DNA of 64,000 nucleotides from Pilaira anomala. Its lineage: Eukaryota; Mucoromycota; Mucoromycetes; Mucorales; Mucoraceae. The translations under genes and the position numbers were made by a program. The notes under the pieces are model-generated. The model was not told the origin of the DNA, made no database searches, and saw only the letters and a list, made by a program, of their open reading frames with translations. Of the stretch, positions 24,733 through 37,056 are shown in pieces. The DNA is taken from the NCBI GenBank assembly GCA_025716855.1, contig JAIXMQ010000067.1, forward strand, positions 62,001-126,000, given 5' to 3'. Position 1 is the first letter of the stretch. Each line of letters begins with the position of its first letter.

Positions 24733-25391
24733 TCATTTTCTGGAAAACATGACTTTAAAGAGTTCAACCAATTCATCCAGTTTTTTGGTGATTTGTTGTG
24801 AGGGATCATCGTTATTTTCAGCCTCAGCACGACTTGCAGGACGGTTACCTTGACGACTTGCAGGGCGATCAGATTGTTGTCGTCCACTTTGTCCACTATT
24901 GGAGCGACTTAAAGGGCGTTTGACTTGTTGACGATTTGCAGGATAATAAGATGAAACACTGCGACGACGTCCATTCTTCATAATTGGCATCGCTTCTTCT
25001 TCTTCCTCTCATTATCTTGGTCCTGAATGGGTTGAGGGTCATGTTCATCTAGCGTATGATCATTTAAGATATCCAGTTCTTCGTATGGACAATGAAACCA
25101 ACAAGAGGGACAAGCATAATGGTCAGAGTCGCGGTTTTCATCATGAGGTACAAAGACACAATCGTTTTCTTGAGGTCTTCTGGTGCCTACTTCTCGAGGC
25201 GGGAGATACATGCCGTGGATTCGTGCGATATGGTTTCGTGTTGCACTTGCAGTACTCAAGACACTTCCACAGACATAACAACCATGTGATAGACAGACTC
25301 TTTCTCTATTATCATTTCTGCTTACGCTTCTACTTCGAGAGTTTCTTCTTGAATAGTTGCTTGATCTACTGGCCGGTCTGTTGGAGTACAT
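24733..25391 (-). pseudogene. Frameshifted copy of double zinc-finger ORF
   Basis: Reverse-oriented copy of the intact gene at 45343-46002. A single base is missing near 25008 (the other arm has CTCATCATT, this one CTCTCATT). The frame breaks after about 128 residues, just beyond the second zinc finger, and the protein would end in nine unrelated residues (ERKKKKRCQL region). The rest, 24733-24990, remains open in the other frame. Both zinc-finger motifs are intact. It is either a real post-duplication lesion or a consensus error in the assembly. Confidence 0.8.
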
Positions 25392-26534
25392 ACAGTTTTA
25401 AATATAGCAAAAAGAAGAAAGAAAAATATATATAAAAAAAGAATATTTATGTAAATAATTTTTTTAACATAATGAGTCCAAACAGGTTTTAACTAAATAA
25501 AAAGACTACAATGCTTTTTGTAATACCTGGATTAAAGACAAAGATCCTCATACAGATAGCAGCTTCTTTTTCTTTAATACGATTAGTAGTTTTACTAATT
25601 TGTGATGATAAAATAAAAGACTTCTTTTTTTTTTGTTAGATTTTATAGTTTGGGTACAGTTTGGGTATCTTTTTATGGTAACAACTTTACTATAAGCCTT
25701 TGAATCTGTTTTTCTAGAGAAAAAGATACTTATATGTTCAATGTCTAGTATCGTTGAAAAGGAAAAAATTTGACTAGTTTTTGGATCGATATTTACAGAA
25801 ACACAGCCAAGACAAGAGCTAACTATTCATGCACTCATTGGATTGTCACGATTTTATAAAGCTGAGATTTGATACTATTTATTTTATGAGTGAGTTCGAT
25901 AGCCTGAAGCTACTTTCAGAAGGTAGATATTACTTTTTTTTTTAAAAAAAATATAAGCTGTTAAAAATAATACGATTCTAGAGTAAAAATTAGTTTATTT
26001 AAGTTGATAGATTTCGACCAATTTATGTGCATGTTCTTTTTTTTTTTTTTAGGTGTACTTGATATTTGCGGCAAAAAATTATTACCATTGTTTGTAATGG
26101 AGTTTCTGGAGTTTTTATATAGATGATGACAATCTATTTCAAACTTGCTTATTCAACTAATAACGTAATATGTATGCTAAATATGATAATTATACTGATA
26201 TTGATAATTTACTCATCAGATGTGCTAATTATAGTGACTCAAGCCGTGGTGGTCAGTAGGATAGACATATGTAAAGGAATACACTATTCACTAGAGTCTA
26301 TTTAACCTGTAACGTTTCGTATTCTACAAGACAATATGCCAATATATTTGATGGTCGAGCTCAACTAATATGAGTTTTTTTTTTTCTATTTTAGAAGACT
26401 GTGTTGCACAAACATCATATGATTTGCATGAACTTAGTAAAGTTAGCTCCTCATGACTGTTTTTTTCTCTGTTGTTTACGTAGTTCTCCCTCTTTTTTAT
26501 TTTTTTTCTCACCGTTCTTACTTTTTACACATGG

Positions 26535-26710
26535 AGTTTGTTTCTTGTTGATTGAACACATTGTTCCAGGTTTGTTTCTTGTTGATTGAACACATTGTTC
26601 CAGGATTGCTTCTTATTGATCGAACACATTGTTCCAGGTTTACTTCTTATTGATTGAACACATGGTTCTAGGTTTGCTTCTTATTGATTGAACACATTGT
26701 TCAAGTTGAA
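26535..26710. repeat. 34-bp minisatellite in left arm
   Basis: About five tandem 34-bp units with the core GATTGAACACATTGTTCCAG, imperfect. The mirror copy in the right arm lies at about 44,025-44,200. Confidence 0.8.
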
Positions 26711-26959
26711 CAAAAAAAAAAGCAGGTAATATCCCCTTGTTTAGTACTTTTTTTTTAAAAAGTACACTACACTTTACCTCCTCTATACATACACACTCCT
26801 CCTCCCCCCTCTATCTATATCTACTATGGTCTTGGTTCCTCGTAAGATTTTTCGTGCAGGATCCATATTCCTGGGGCTAGAAACTCCGGCCAAAACCTTA
26901 GGATTACTGTATATGCTACATTCCATCCTCAAGAAGGCGAGCTAGACGATAACGCTACA

Positions 26960-27310
26960 TTCATACCCGTGCATGGGCTAGAAATATATGCTACATTCCA
27001 TCTACTTTGTCCTGGGTCAGAAATATATGCTACATTCCATCTACTTTGTTCCGGGCCAGAAATATATGCTACATTCCATCTACTTTGTTCCGGGCCAGAA
27101 ATATATGCTACATTCCATTCACTTTTGTGGTGGGCTAGAAATATTTCCTTACACTACTTGTTCATTGTTCTGGGCTAGACATATTTCCTTACACTACTTG
27201 TTCATTGTTCTGGGCTAGACATATTTCATTACAGTACCTGTTCATTGTTCTGGGCTAGAAATATCTGCTACATTCCATGCCAGTTGTTGATCCCCTTGAG
27301 GTGTGGGCTA
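26960..27310. repeat. 39/40-bp minisatellite in left arm
   Basis: Around eight tandem units built on GGGCTAGAAATATATGCTAC plus ATTCCATCTACTTTGTTCC. The first four are close to 39 bp; later units drift to 40 bp and diverge. Because 39 is a multiple of three, long open frames appear in it by repetition; I do not take them as genes. Mirror copy at about 43,430-43,770. Confidence 0.82.
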
Positions 27311-27769
27311 GAAATACGGATTCATCCTTTAACCTTGACTTGTTTATTCTACACATGCCTGGGATTTATGTCGAACTCAACGGACTGACAGTACTTGGGA
27401 TATTCCATATAAATGCTAAATGGTAGACCCAGCCTACGGTGGGCTAGTCACAATGCCGACCTTCCCGTCAATGCGTTGAATGCGGCTTGGAAACTTTGGG
27501 CTACACTCCACACAATAAAACTGGGATACCCATATGCTTCATTTCATGGAGCTGTTGGGTCATTTGCATTTTGCCTTCCCCCCTCCCCCTTCCCCTCTCT
27601 CTATCTATTATTGGACTACTAACTTATTATATTACTTTACAACTGTAGTTAACTATGCCTACTACGGAGCGTCTATTCTTGAATTAAAAAAAAAATTTTT
27701 TTTTTTTTTTGATTTTAGAATAGATGCAAAGTAGTTGATTCAATGACTTGGTGTTTTGATTATATTTGA

Positions 27770-27990
27770 TTCCAATATCTGGTTTACTTTGTTTGGTGTT
27801 TTGGCAATCATTGACTCAGTATTTGGTGTCCTGGCAATTGTTGACTCAGTATTTGGTGTCTTTACAATCATTGACTTATTATTTGGTTTATTCTATTTGG
27901 TGTCTGTACAATCGTTGACTTCTTGTTATTTGGTTTATTCTATTTGGTGTCTGTACAATCGTTGACTTCTTGTTATTTGGTTTATTCTAG
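27770..27990. repeat. TTTGGTGTC minisatellite in left arm
   Basis: Tandem units of about 36-50 bp carrying TATTTGGTGTCTGTACAATC and GTTGACTTCTTGTTATTTGG. Mirror copy at about 42,740-42,960. Open frames here arise from the repeat. Confidence 0.78.
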
Positions 27991-28009
27991 GTGAATTCTT
28001 GGGGCACCA

Positions 28010-29790
28010 CAATCGGCACTACAAAAAAAAAAAAAAAAAAAAAAATGCAAGCTTTTAGCCTTTGGAGTTCCTGACTGTGATGTAGATGAATTTATGTGGC
28101 GCCTTTTGAGCTTTATGCATTAACCAAAGACTTCGTAGAGCTAATATTATATTTATACTTTATCAACTGTATCAGTTCAATTTTAGTTATAAATAAAAAC
28201 AAATATTTTGCTAATTGATTTTTGCAATCAATTAAGGATATAATTATAAAAGAAAAAAAAAAAAGTCCACTCTGTAGTTAAGATAAATAAAATAATAATA
28301 AAAAAAGTCTAGCTGTAAAAAATGATACAATCTTGGAGGCAATCTTGAGGGAAACTTATTGGATGGTACATAAAGACAAGACACTTTAAAAAAGAATGGG
28401 TTTATTTATGTATGTATATCACAACTCACAACATGTTAAAGGAAATTAAGTTTAATCTGGACTTTTTGTTTATTACCTTTTTTTTTATTACAATAATTAT
28501 TTAAAAAAAGTTACTAGTGCTTTAGCCTTTACAATCCGGAAAGAAAAAGCTTCTGAATTCAAAGTTTCCCAAGACAAACCACGAGGAGGTCCACTAGCTG
28601 AAGTCTCAAAAATAAGAATGCAACGGATAAGTACAACAACACAACAATCAATGATAATATTTTTCTTAGAGATGACTACCAAGATAAGAACCATCAATCC
28701 AACTCTCCCTTCGATATTCGTATGGTTTTACGTGCCATTACACCCAGGATTAAACTGCACGAACCGCTCGTAAACGAGAACGGAAGAGAAGGAGACAGGA
28801 CTTACCAAGATAGAACATACTCGCCAAAAAATAGAATCACTAACTGCTGCGGTGTTGTGGCAACAATCAACCTTTGATCATAATACTTTCCTTTGAGATG
28901 ACATCTACCGAGATGAGAACCATCAATCCAACTCTCCCTACGATATCCGTATGGTTTTACGTGCCATTACACCCAGGATTGAACTGCACGAACCGCTCGT
29001 AAACGAGGACGGAAGAGAAGGAGACAGGACCCATCAAGATAGAGCATACTCGCCAGAAAATAGAATTCACAAAACTTGATCATTGCTTTTACAAACCCGT
29101 TGCATTGCTGAAACTGTTAGAAACTGCTTGGAAACATAATATAAAAAAAAAAATAAAAAGTAACTTACCATCATAGCAACAACAACTAAAGCAACACCAG
29201 TATTAGTCAGAGCAACACCTATCATAGCAACACCTGTCATAGCAACACTGCCAGCCACGACAATAACCGGTAACACTAAATAAGCAAACACCCGGTGATG
29301 ACAGCAGAAAATCGATACTATGGCACCATATTAACTGTATCACAAATAGAACAAGATACCCGACAAAAGAAACCCAGAAGCAACTGGTATTCAAATCTTT
29401 AAATCTTTATGCAGCAATACACTTAACCTCCCAGAAGTAAACTTCTAGGACCAGGAACTATCCCATGGTAAGTTAATTACAGATGAAGAATAAAGAAATG
29501 TCGAGATCTATACTAATCTGCAAGTAGAGAACTAATGCATTACACTTCGAGAAGTGCTGATTGCGGCATGTCAAAACATTGTAAATGTTCCACGGTAAGA
29601 AAACCGCTACATTCGCATCACAATCAAACAATAGAACACCATACTTTGCAAAAGAAAAGATAATGATGGGTATAAAAGGAGGAACAACAGGATTATTTTG
29701 TATATTTTTTTTTATTCGTAATCTTGATGATGACGTTTCCAAAAAAAAATTATGATAAAAAAAAAAGTGTGTCACACAAAAAAACCACAG
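28010..29790 (-). mobile_element. 1.7-kb interspersed repeat, left-arm copy
   Basis: Reverse complement of 40945-42720 and homologous to the diverged third copy at 56330-58020. One end carries GTGCCGATTGT next to a run of about 25 T (A on this strand), the other GTGACACA next to T runs. Inside are two copies, about 230 bp apart, of a segment containing CGTTTACGAGCGGTTCGTGC. No transposase frame is visible. Presence in three places makes it a dispersed element, probably non-autonomous. Confidence 0.6.
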
Positions 29791-31197
29791 AGACTGAAGC
29801 GCCGTAGAAACAGAATTTATTATTATCTCACCTTAACATAAACGTAAAGGCTTTATTATTTTCAAACTATTGTTGTGATTACAGTCTTTTGTTACAATGA
29901 AAGTTTAATTGAGCTCCATGGGTGAATTTAAAAGTAAGTACAGAGCAACAGTGGAAATATTATTGCTCTATATTATGTATGTAAAGAGAATATCTTTCAA
30001 TTAAAGAGTGTGTAGACACAACTACAACATTACTTTTGATTTGTGGTCTTATGTAAGCGTATTATCAACAAGTATCTTTGTAGGATTATCCCTCTTTTAT
30101 ATCTATATATATATATATATATATACAATATATATATACATATAGACAAAGACAGAAAAATAAAAAACATCATGTACATATTATTTGCCACCTTTTCTTT
30201 TTCTTTTTCATATGTATTACCTTAGTATAAAGTGAAATGAGTTTAATATGCTTCTACAATTAATGCTAGTTACTATTCGATAATATCTTTTTATATATCT
30301 AGTTGGGATCGCTTGTTGACCGAATGTTTGACAATTAGTTCAAGTGAAATAAACACCTACCATTAAAACTTTCATTGCCCTGTGTTCCAAAGGAAACTCT
30401 TTTCGCGTTACCATTCTTTTCTTTATTGGTTTAAATAGGAGCTAGATAATGACAACAGCAACAACAAAAAAGGAGCATTAACCGAAAGGTGGGTGTTTAT
30501 TGAATCACACTTCAAGTGATATCTACGCGTTATTAACCACACTACTTACAATAGAGACGAGTTTATGAAAGTCGCAGAGCTGTCAAGAGAAAAGAGGTTT
30601 GACACCAAGTTATTCATTGCGTTCCTATCATAATTTTGTTTTTTTTATTAGGCTATAAAAAAAACCAGCAGTGACTTTTTGCATAATTATCAAAGCTTGA
30701 GTAAAGAGAAAGAAGGAAAACACTTTGATATATATGTATATCTCTATTAACCTTTGTATTGTAAATAATGCTTATGCTTACTTACCCACTTTTTTTTCTA
30801 AGCATCACACGAAACTACATTATGGATACAACCGACCAGAGTCAAGGCTCGCAAGGTTTTATTTTCTCAAATGAACTAGAGAAATATATTTAAAAAGCGT
30901 TTGTTCAACCCTTAAGGTTACCCATGGTATCCCAAAAGCCAAATCCATTGTAACGTTTGAAAAGAAGGTAAACCTATTTCCGTTTTGATATGTTTTTGGA
31001 CCACGCATGACAATAAATAGTGCAAGAATGGGATTAACCGCCCCTACTGTACATCTATTTTCATCATAAGAATAACTAACTTGATATTCGCAAAATAGGC
31101 TGTAACTAACTGTCTCTTTCAGTTGCCAGGATTAGAAAGTCCTTCAGAAGTATGAACCCTTATACTGCCACAAGTAATAAAGAAAGGAGACACTTAA
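29791..31197. other. Left arm, no gene seen
   Basis: AT-rich sequence with a (TA)n stretch at 30107-30138. No supported coding region. It is mirrored in the right arm at about 39,537-40,940. Confidence 0.5.
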
Positions 31198-31259
31198 ATG
31201 TTTACACGTATATTCTCTAAATACACCTTTTCAAAAAGTACCTTTTCAAGAATTCAAGA

Positions 31260-32262
31260 ATCATGCTTTATTCCGAACAAGATTATACTATCAAATGCTG
31301 GTCATATGCGTTCGAGGAATTTTTTTCAAAGAGTGGTTTATGTCTCTATTGGGGCGATACATACAATGCCTACAAAAGCAAAAAAGGTTGAAAAGATTGA
31401 CATGAAAATTGATCTTCGAATATTGTTCTGCCTCCTCAAATCAAAGAAATCTGATCTTAGTGTGTTGGAGAGTTTCCGAAGAAAGTTTGGCCCAGTAAGC
31501 TGTACAATGATAAGCACAAGCAAGTTATGTTTCAAAGTACCCTTTAAATTCGCTGCTTCTATCTGGCTTGCCCCGCTTCTGTAGCGATAGTACCAATTAT
31601 CCAAATAATGGGATTTGTTCATTGGCGCGTATGTGTTTCTTATTTTCATAATATTCAAATGGCTCCAACTTTTTCGTTTATGTTTAACTAGAATTTGTGT
31701 GTGACAATATCGGATCGAACATGGCATTATGGAGAAATCTGGTCGATAAAGAGGGTACTACAGAGTTTAAGGCTCTCTACTGGCCAAAAGGTGTTCCTTT
31801 CAAAAACCCATATGAATAGACACCTTTTCAATGCGTCATGATAGTCGGTAACTATTGAGAAAGAACAAGGATTTTTACGTATTGGAAGCTGTAGATACCA
31901 ATTCGTTTCTGACAGTCTTAAAAGCTATAAGAAACAAGGGAATTCAATCCCTTGTATGCTGCTCGGAAAAGACGAAGGTAAGGCGATTAACCTTTGGTCT
32001 ACTTTCGAATGATTATTAACTCTAATTTATTTTCATACAGCATGTGTCTTTCGCTGAAGAGGGAGATTAAAGGAAACGATCTCTTGAAGTCGGTCCACCA
32101 AATGGGTCGCATTATTGATGAGAAGAAAGAGAGTGAAAAAGCCATGGTTTGACCAACAAAAGAGGATTCTGATGAATTTGAAGAACATGAATATAGTCAT
32201 ACTGAAGATGAAAAAGGCGAAGAAGAATATGAGGATGAAAAGGATGAAAAAGACGAAGTTTG
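31260..32262 (+). pseudogene. Decayed member of the zinc-finger/D-E-K family
   Basis: The + strand carries protein-like pieces in shifting frames: YSEQDYTIKCWSYAFEEFFS and LYWGDTYNAY, then in another frame KIDMKIDLRILFCLLKSKKS followed at once by DLSVLES, then VPIIQIMGFVHW, then LVDKEGTTEFKALYWPKG. A last exon after an acceptor near 32040 (SLKREIKGNDLLKSVHQMGR...) is rich in Asp/Glu and holds an in-frame stop. The order, the D-L-R and L-x-V-L-E motifs, and an acidic tail fit the same broad family as the genes at 48347 and 52708. Frameshifts and stops make it non-functional. The part up to 31981 is duplicated in the right arm; the acidic exon is not. Confidence 0.5.
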
Positions 32263-32574
32263 AAATCTGTACTTGGTCATTGTTACCTTTTTTTTAACTT
32301 TACTTTTATTAATAAACCAGAGTATTACATGTATCAAATCCTTTACAAATCAGAACCACAGACACTAATTCATTATCATTAAAGCTAACACTTGTTATAT
32401 GATGGCTTCTCCGCGACATGTAATGACGAAGGAGGTGTCGGTGAAGAAGACAACAGTGAATAATTTCGATATAACAGCTAGCTTGACGTTGGCATAAGTT
32501 CAATATATTATTTTTATTTTATTGTATTTTTTTTTAAAAAATCTATTTTATTATTATCTTTTTTTTTTCTGCCT
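32263..32574. other. Gap between decayed gene and myosin I
   Basis: A short AT-rich 3' flank between converging sequences. No gene seen. Confidence 0.45.
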
Positions 32575-35500
32575 CTACCATTCATCATCGTCATCGTCAT
32601 GATGGGATGCTTGATTTCTACGAGCACGGAGCTATAATAAAAAAAATGAATTAATACATAGGATATAATTTTGTTGCATGAATATTTAAAACTTACAGCA
32701 TCAGCTAAAGAAGCAGCGGCATTTGACGTATCACCTCCAACACGAGGAGGAGCACGAGGAGCAGGTTTAGGTGCACCCACACCTGGTCTTGAAGGCACCA
32801 TAGGTTTAGCAGGCACCATAGGTTTAGCAGGTACCACAGGCTTTTGTCCAGGAGCAGGTGGAGCTCTTCTTGCAGCAGGAACAGGAGAAGCCGTAGCACT
32901 ATTTGCTTTACGTGCTTCTAATTCTGCCTTCCAAGCAGGAACAGCTGGATTTGAAGCGGGAGGAGCAGCAGCAGATTGAGCAACCACAGGAATTCTAGGT
33001 TGAGCAGGTACAGAAGGAGCAGGTCTTCTAGCGGGTGGTGGTGGAGGTGGAGTAGAAACTACAGGTGGAACATATTCTTCCAAGTAGTTACTAGGTACCC
33101 AACCTTCAATACCGTCTTTACGTGCTAACCACCAACCATTTTCATCCTTTTGTTCGATTTCTAAAATATCACCTCTTTCAAACTGAATCTCGCCTGCTTC
33201 TTGAGATTGGAAAGGGTAGATTGCCTTGTATTGAGGTAAGGTAGGTGTGACAGGAGGTGGTGGGCTGGCGATAGGTGCAGGAGGAGGTGGTGGTGGGACG
33301 GAACGTCCGATACTGGTTGAAACTGGACGTATGTTATTTGAGATGGGTGATGCGACAGGAGATGCGTTAGGTGCGGGACGAGCGTTAGGTGCAGGACGTG
33401 GTGCGCTACGAGCATTGTTTGTCTTTCTAGGTGCAGGAGCTCTTCTATTAGAGTTTTGTGTTGGTCTAGGTTTGACAGCACAAGGAGGATTAGATTCTAA
33501 TAAAAGATGTATGAGTAAATATATATATATAAAATCAAAAAATGTATAACTTACGACTTCCAGCAGGAGCACCAGAACAAATTTTAACTACGTGACTCTT
33601 ATAAATACCATCATGTTTAGCTGTTTCATCCTTTACGAATTTCATTGTAACAGATTTTCCACCCTTCTTTTTATATTGAATTTGAGGAGCAACCGAGACC
33701 TTGACACGACCTCCTGTTTGTTGTGCCATATGAGCAATCATTTCAGTCTTGAAGGTACATGAAATAATAGCATCACCATCAGGAGAATTATCGATATGTA
33801 AAATAACCCAATCGTCTTGAAGGGTCGAGACACTTACGCCGCTGATAACATTTAAAGAGACAACTTTTTCATCTACCATGGATAAAGCTTTACCTTGTTT
33901 TGTAGTGACGATGATATGTAAGTTTTGGTTTGTCAAGACCAGAGTTCTAGGACTAGGTACACTTGAACGCATTGCTCTTGGTACAAGCGTATTACCACGC
34001 ATACTAAAGATAACTTCCTCACCAGGCTTTAAACTAATGGCATTACGAATCATAGAAGCTAAACCCGAACCAGTCTTAACATCTAAATAATCACCTGTGA
34101 ATCTTCTCATGCTCACTAAAGAATATCTACGTCTTTCCTTTTGACCTTGCAAGAGTTGAGTACCATAATCACGCATTTGAAGGTAACCGATATTATACTT
34201 GTTTTGTCTCCAGAAACGTTGGATCTTTTTAGCGCATTCGATCTTGTGTCTTACATAAGCTCTCCAGGCACGTTGAATACGTGTGGCCATGTTATGCCAG
34301 TATTTATCTCGAAGGTTTTCCAAAGCGAAAATGGTTTCAGGGTGTCGAATGAATACTTTACTGGTACCCATTTGCCATTCTTCTTGTGGGATGTTGTTGT
34401 GCTTTAAAATCTCGAGTGTACCTGTATTGGCTGAACCATTCCAAATATAATCACCTGCGTATCCTGTTAAAGGACATAATAAGTAAAATCTTTCCACAAA
34501 TTTATCGAATGTCTATTATAAAAAAAAAAAAAAAAGTTCATTATTTTGTTTGATAAATAAAGGTATAAAAATAAATAACTTACAGTACGATAAGCAAAAC
34601 CAGCTCTTCTAACACGAATATTCTCACATAAACCAAGATATTGTACTTGATGTTGTACACGCTTTTCATCAAATTCAGAAGGACTACGATTATCGTTAGA
34701 TTTAATGGTACGAATATAACTAGGATGGCATTGCATTAATTTGGTAACCAATGTGTTACAAGATAATTTGATCTTATCACCAGCAGTAGGTGGTCTCTTT
34801 TTAGAGTTGGGATCCACACGTTCAGGGAATAAAGTGTTTGAGATAAATTGGTTTTGAGATCCAGAAGCTAAATCCAATAAATCCTTTAACAATGAATCCT
34901 TGTTTTTATCCGTCATGCCTTCCACATTGTAATTGACATCACCAGCATAATGACGAATTAAGAATTTTGAACCTCTGGATTCAAAATGAGGGTTAGAAGA
35001 TAAGAAACCTAAACGTTGCACAAACGAATTATCAGCAGCACCCGAATCAGCATGAGCAGTAGCACAAGCATCATTTAAAGCAGCAAATAATCCAGGAGGT
35101 CTCTTTTCTTCAATTAAATCACACACGACCTTGTTATTGAAAAACTTGATAGGAGTCCATTCAATTTGTTCACGTACGTATTCTTCTTGTTCTGCCTTTA
35201 AAGTCAATTCAATAAAGATTTGTTGTAATTTCTCATTGACATAATTAATACACAATTGTTCAAAACTGTTTTCCTCAAAGATTTCGAAACCATAAATATC
35301 CAAGACACCCACAGTGTATTGATGAGCACTACGTGCTTGTAAAGATACATTGACTCTGGTCACGATCCATTCAAATAATCTTTCGTACATGGATTTTGAA
35401 AGTGCGTCACGTACAGAAGTAGCTTGAATGATGTTTAAAGGTACTTCATAAACACTACCTCTTCTACCACCACGTTGGGTTTCCATAATACGACTCGTTA

Positions 35501-37056
35501 ATGCTTTTGCGAGTACTTCTCCATCTACTTCCATTAAATAGGCAATGAAATTGGCAACTATGTGTTTAAATAGTTAGAATCAAATGCATCTTTTTTTTGT
35601 GTAACTTTGTTTACCATCCATATCGGAAATCATGGCGTTGCCTTCATCATTTTCTACAAATACAATATTACCCAACCAAAGAATAATTGCTAATGTTTTG
35701 AAGATTTCGTCCTGTTCATGTTTTTGTAAACCAATGACACCCATTGCGTTCTAAAATAATGGGAATAAGTAAATCTAAAATTGGATTCGATTTACATATA
35801 TATATATATATATATATCTTACCAAAGTTTCTTGGAAATCTTGAGCATCATTGATACCAGGTACATCTAAACAACCACTTTTACTAGTATATAAGAAACT
35901 TTCAGGACCTTGAAGACCATATGTTTCTAAAGAAGTATAAAGTAAATAAAAAAGCAAAAGTAAACTGATTTCATTTATATTGTACCTCTGTACTCAGCAG
36001 GAGCGGCCTTTGTTAACTGATAAAAAATATGAAAGTTTCTTTCATTTTCAATTTGACCAACCACACGATTCTATATAATAATAATAATAAAAAAAGATGT
36101 TAATAAACCAAAAAAAGGAATTTGATATACAGCAACAACAACATCTAACCTTTTCTAACAAATAATTTGTGATGACTGCACCCACAGGTTCACCTTGTCC
36201 ATTGAATTGAATTTCTAAATATTTACCCTGTATATATATGTATATATATATAATTTTAGTAAAATAGGGGAGGGGGTTATATAAGAGGAAAAAATCAATT
36301 TACATGACGACTAGAATTATCATTTCTTAAAGTTTTTGCACAACCGAAACTTTCTAATAATGGATTTGTTGCCAAGACCATTTCTTTGATTTCCTTAATT
36401 GAAGAATTTTGACCGTCTCCAGAGACAGCAGCAATATATTGCATAATTCTCTTGGCTGCTTCAGTCTTACCTGCACCCGATTCACCACTAATAATAATAC
36501 ATTGATTTTCTTTGTAACTATTCATATGATGATAAGATGATTCTGCAATAGCAAATACATGAGGTGGCATCTAATATTTGAATTTAACATCTGTCTATCA
36601 CTCGAATTAAAACGTGTTCAATTTCATTTTACCTCTAACAAGTTCTTGCCTTTATAACTTTCTAATACTTCGTCAGTATAAATACCCAAATCTCGAAAAG
36701 GGTTCACACTAATAAGTACATGACCAATATAAGTCTAGAAAAAAAAGTTTAGATGGAAAAATAAAGGTACAAAATACAGTTCATTTACGTAAATCTCGGC
36801 ATTTTGCCATCTCTTTTGTAAGTTCTCGTTAATAGCTTCATTTGTAATCTTTGTAAGCATAGTCATGTCAGAAACACCCACTTGTTTCTTTTTAACACCA
36901 TCTTTCCAATCAGCTTTTACAGGACGCTTTGCTTTGATTTTTTCTCCTGCTGTTTTCTTTCCTAATAATTTCTATATAAGAAAAAAGAGAGAAAAAGGTT
37001 CAATTATCACTTTATTTTTTTCTTATTTATTTTTGTTTCTATTTTACTTTTGCCAT
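32575..37056 (-). CDS. MYO1: Class I myosin (fungal Myo3/5, MyoA type)
   Basis: An actin motor of endocytic patches and hyphal tips. Twelve exons on the minus strand, from 37056-37048 (9 nt: Met-Ala-Lys) to 32631-32575, total 3753 nt, or 1250 residues, normal for the family. The motor domain holds GESGAGKT (P-loop, near residue 126), [20 protein letters not shown] (switch I) and [21 protein letters not shown] carries the TEDS-rule serine near residue 357, the site phosphorylated by PAK-type kinases in known homologues. Then come an IQ region ([14 protein letters not shown]), a lipid-binding TH1 tail, a Pro/Ala-rich TH2, an SH3 domain (residues about 1057-1110; ALYDF-like [16 protein letters not shown]), and an acidic end finishing DDDDDEW, which binds Arp2/3 in homologues. 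It is intact and sits alone between the inverted-repeat arms. Confidence 0.97.

Larger units (their letters stand above)
24135..31981. repeat. Left arm of 7.85-kb inverted repeat
   Basis: Near-identical to the reverse complement of 38757-46633. Matching landmarks include 24135/46633, 25391/45343, 26305/44429, 29775/40959, 31198/39536 and 31978/38760. The sums of paired coordinates stay between about 70,725 and 70,768, so only small indels separate the arms. Several open frames of 100-130 codons are identical in both. The outer end lies inside the SWIM-RING coding sequence. At the inner end the sequence continues into the last exon of a decayed gene. Being continuous with its flanks at both ends, this arm looks like the donor. 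Confidence 0.93.

Noticed and set aside
26969..27218. Overlapping open frames of about 70 codons in both arms
   Set aside because: They arise because the 39-bp repeat unit is a multiple of three and has no stop in two frames; the peptide is just a repeated 13-residue word.
29067..29394. Minus-strand frames rich in Val/Ala/Met or Cys within the 1.7-kb repeat
   Set aside because: They come from the GTTGCTATGA minisatellite and are not kept open in the diverged third copy over their full length.
33878..34407. Plus-strand open frames inside the myosin I gene
   Set aside because: They are antisense shadows of well-supported exons of the motor/TH1 region.
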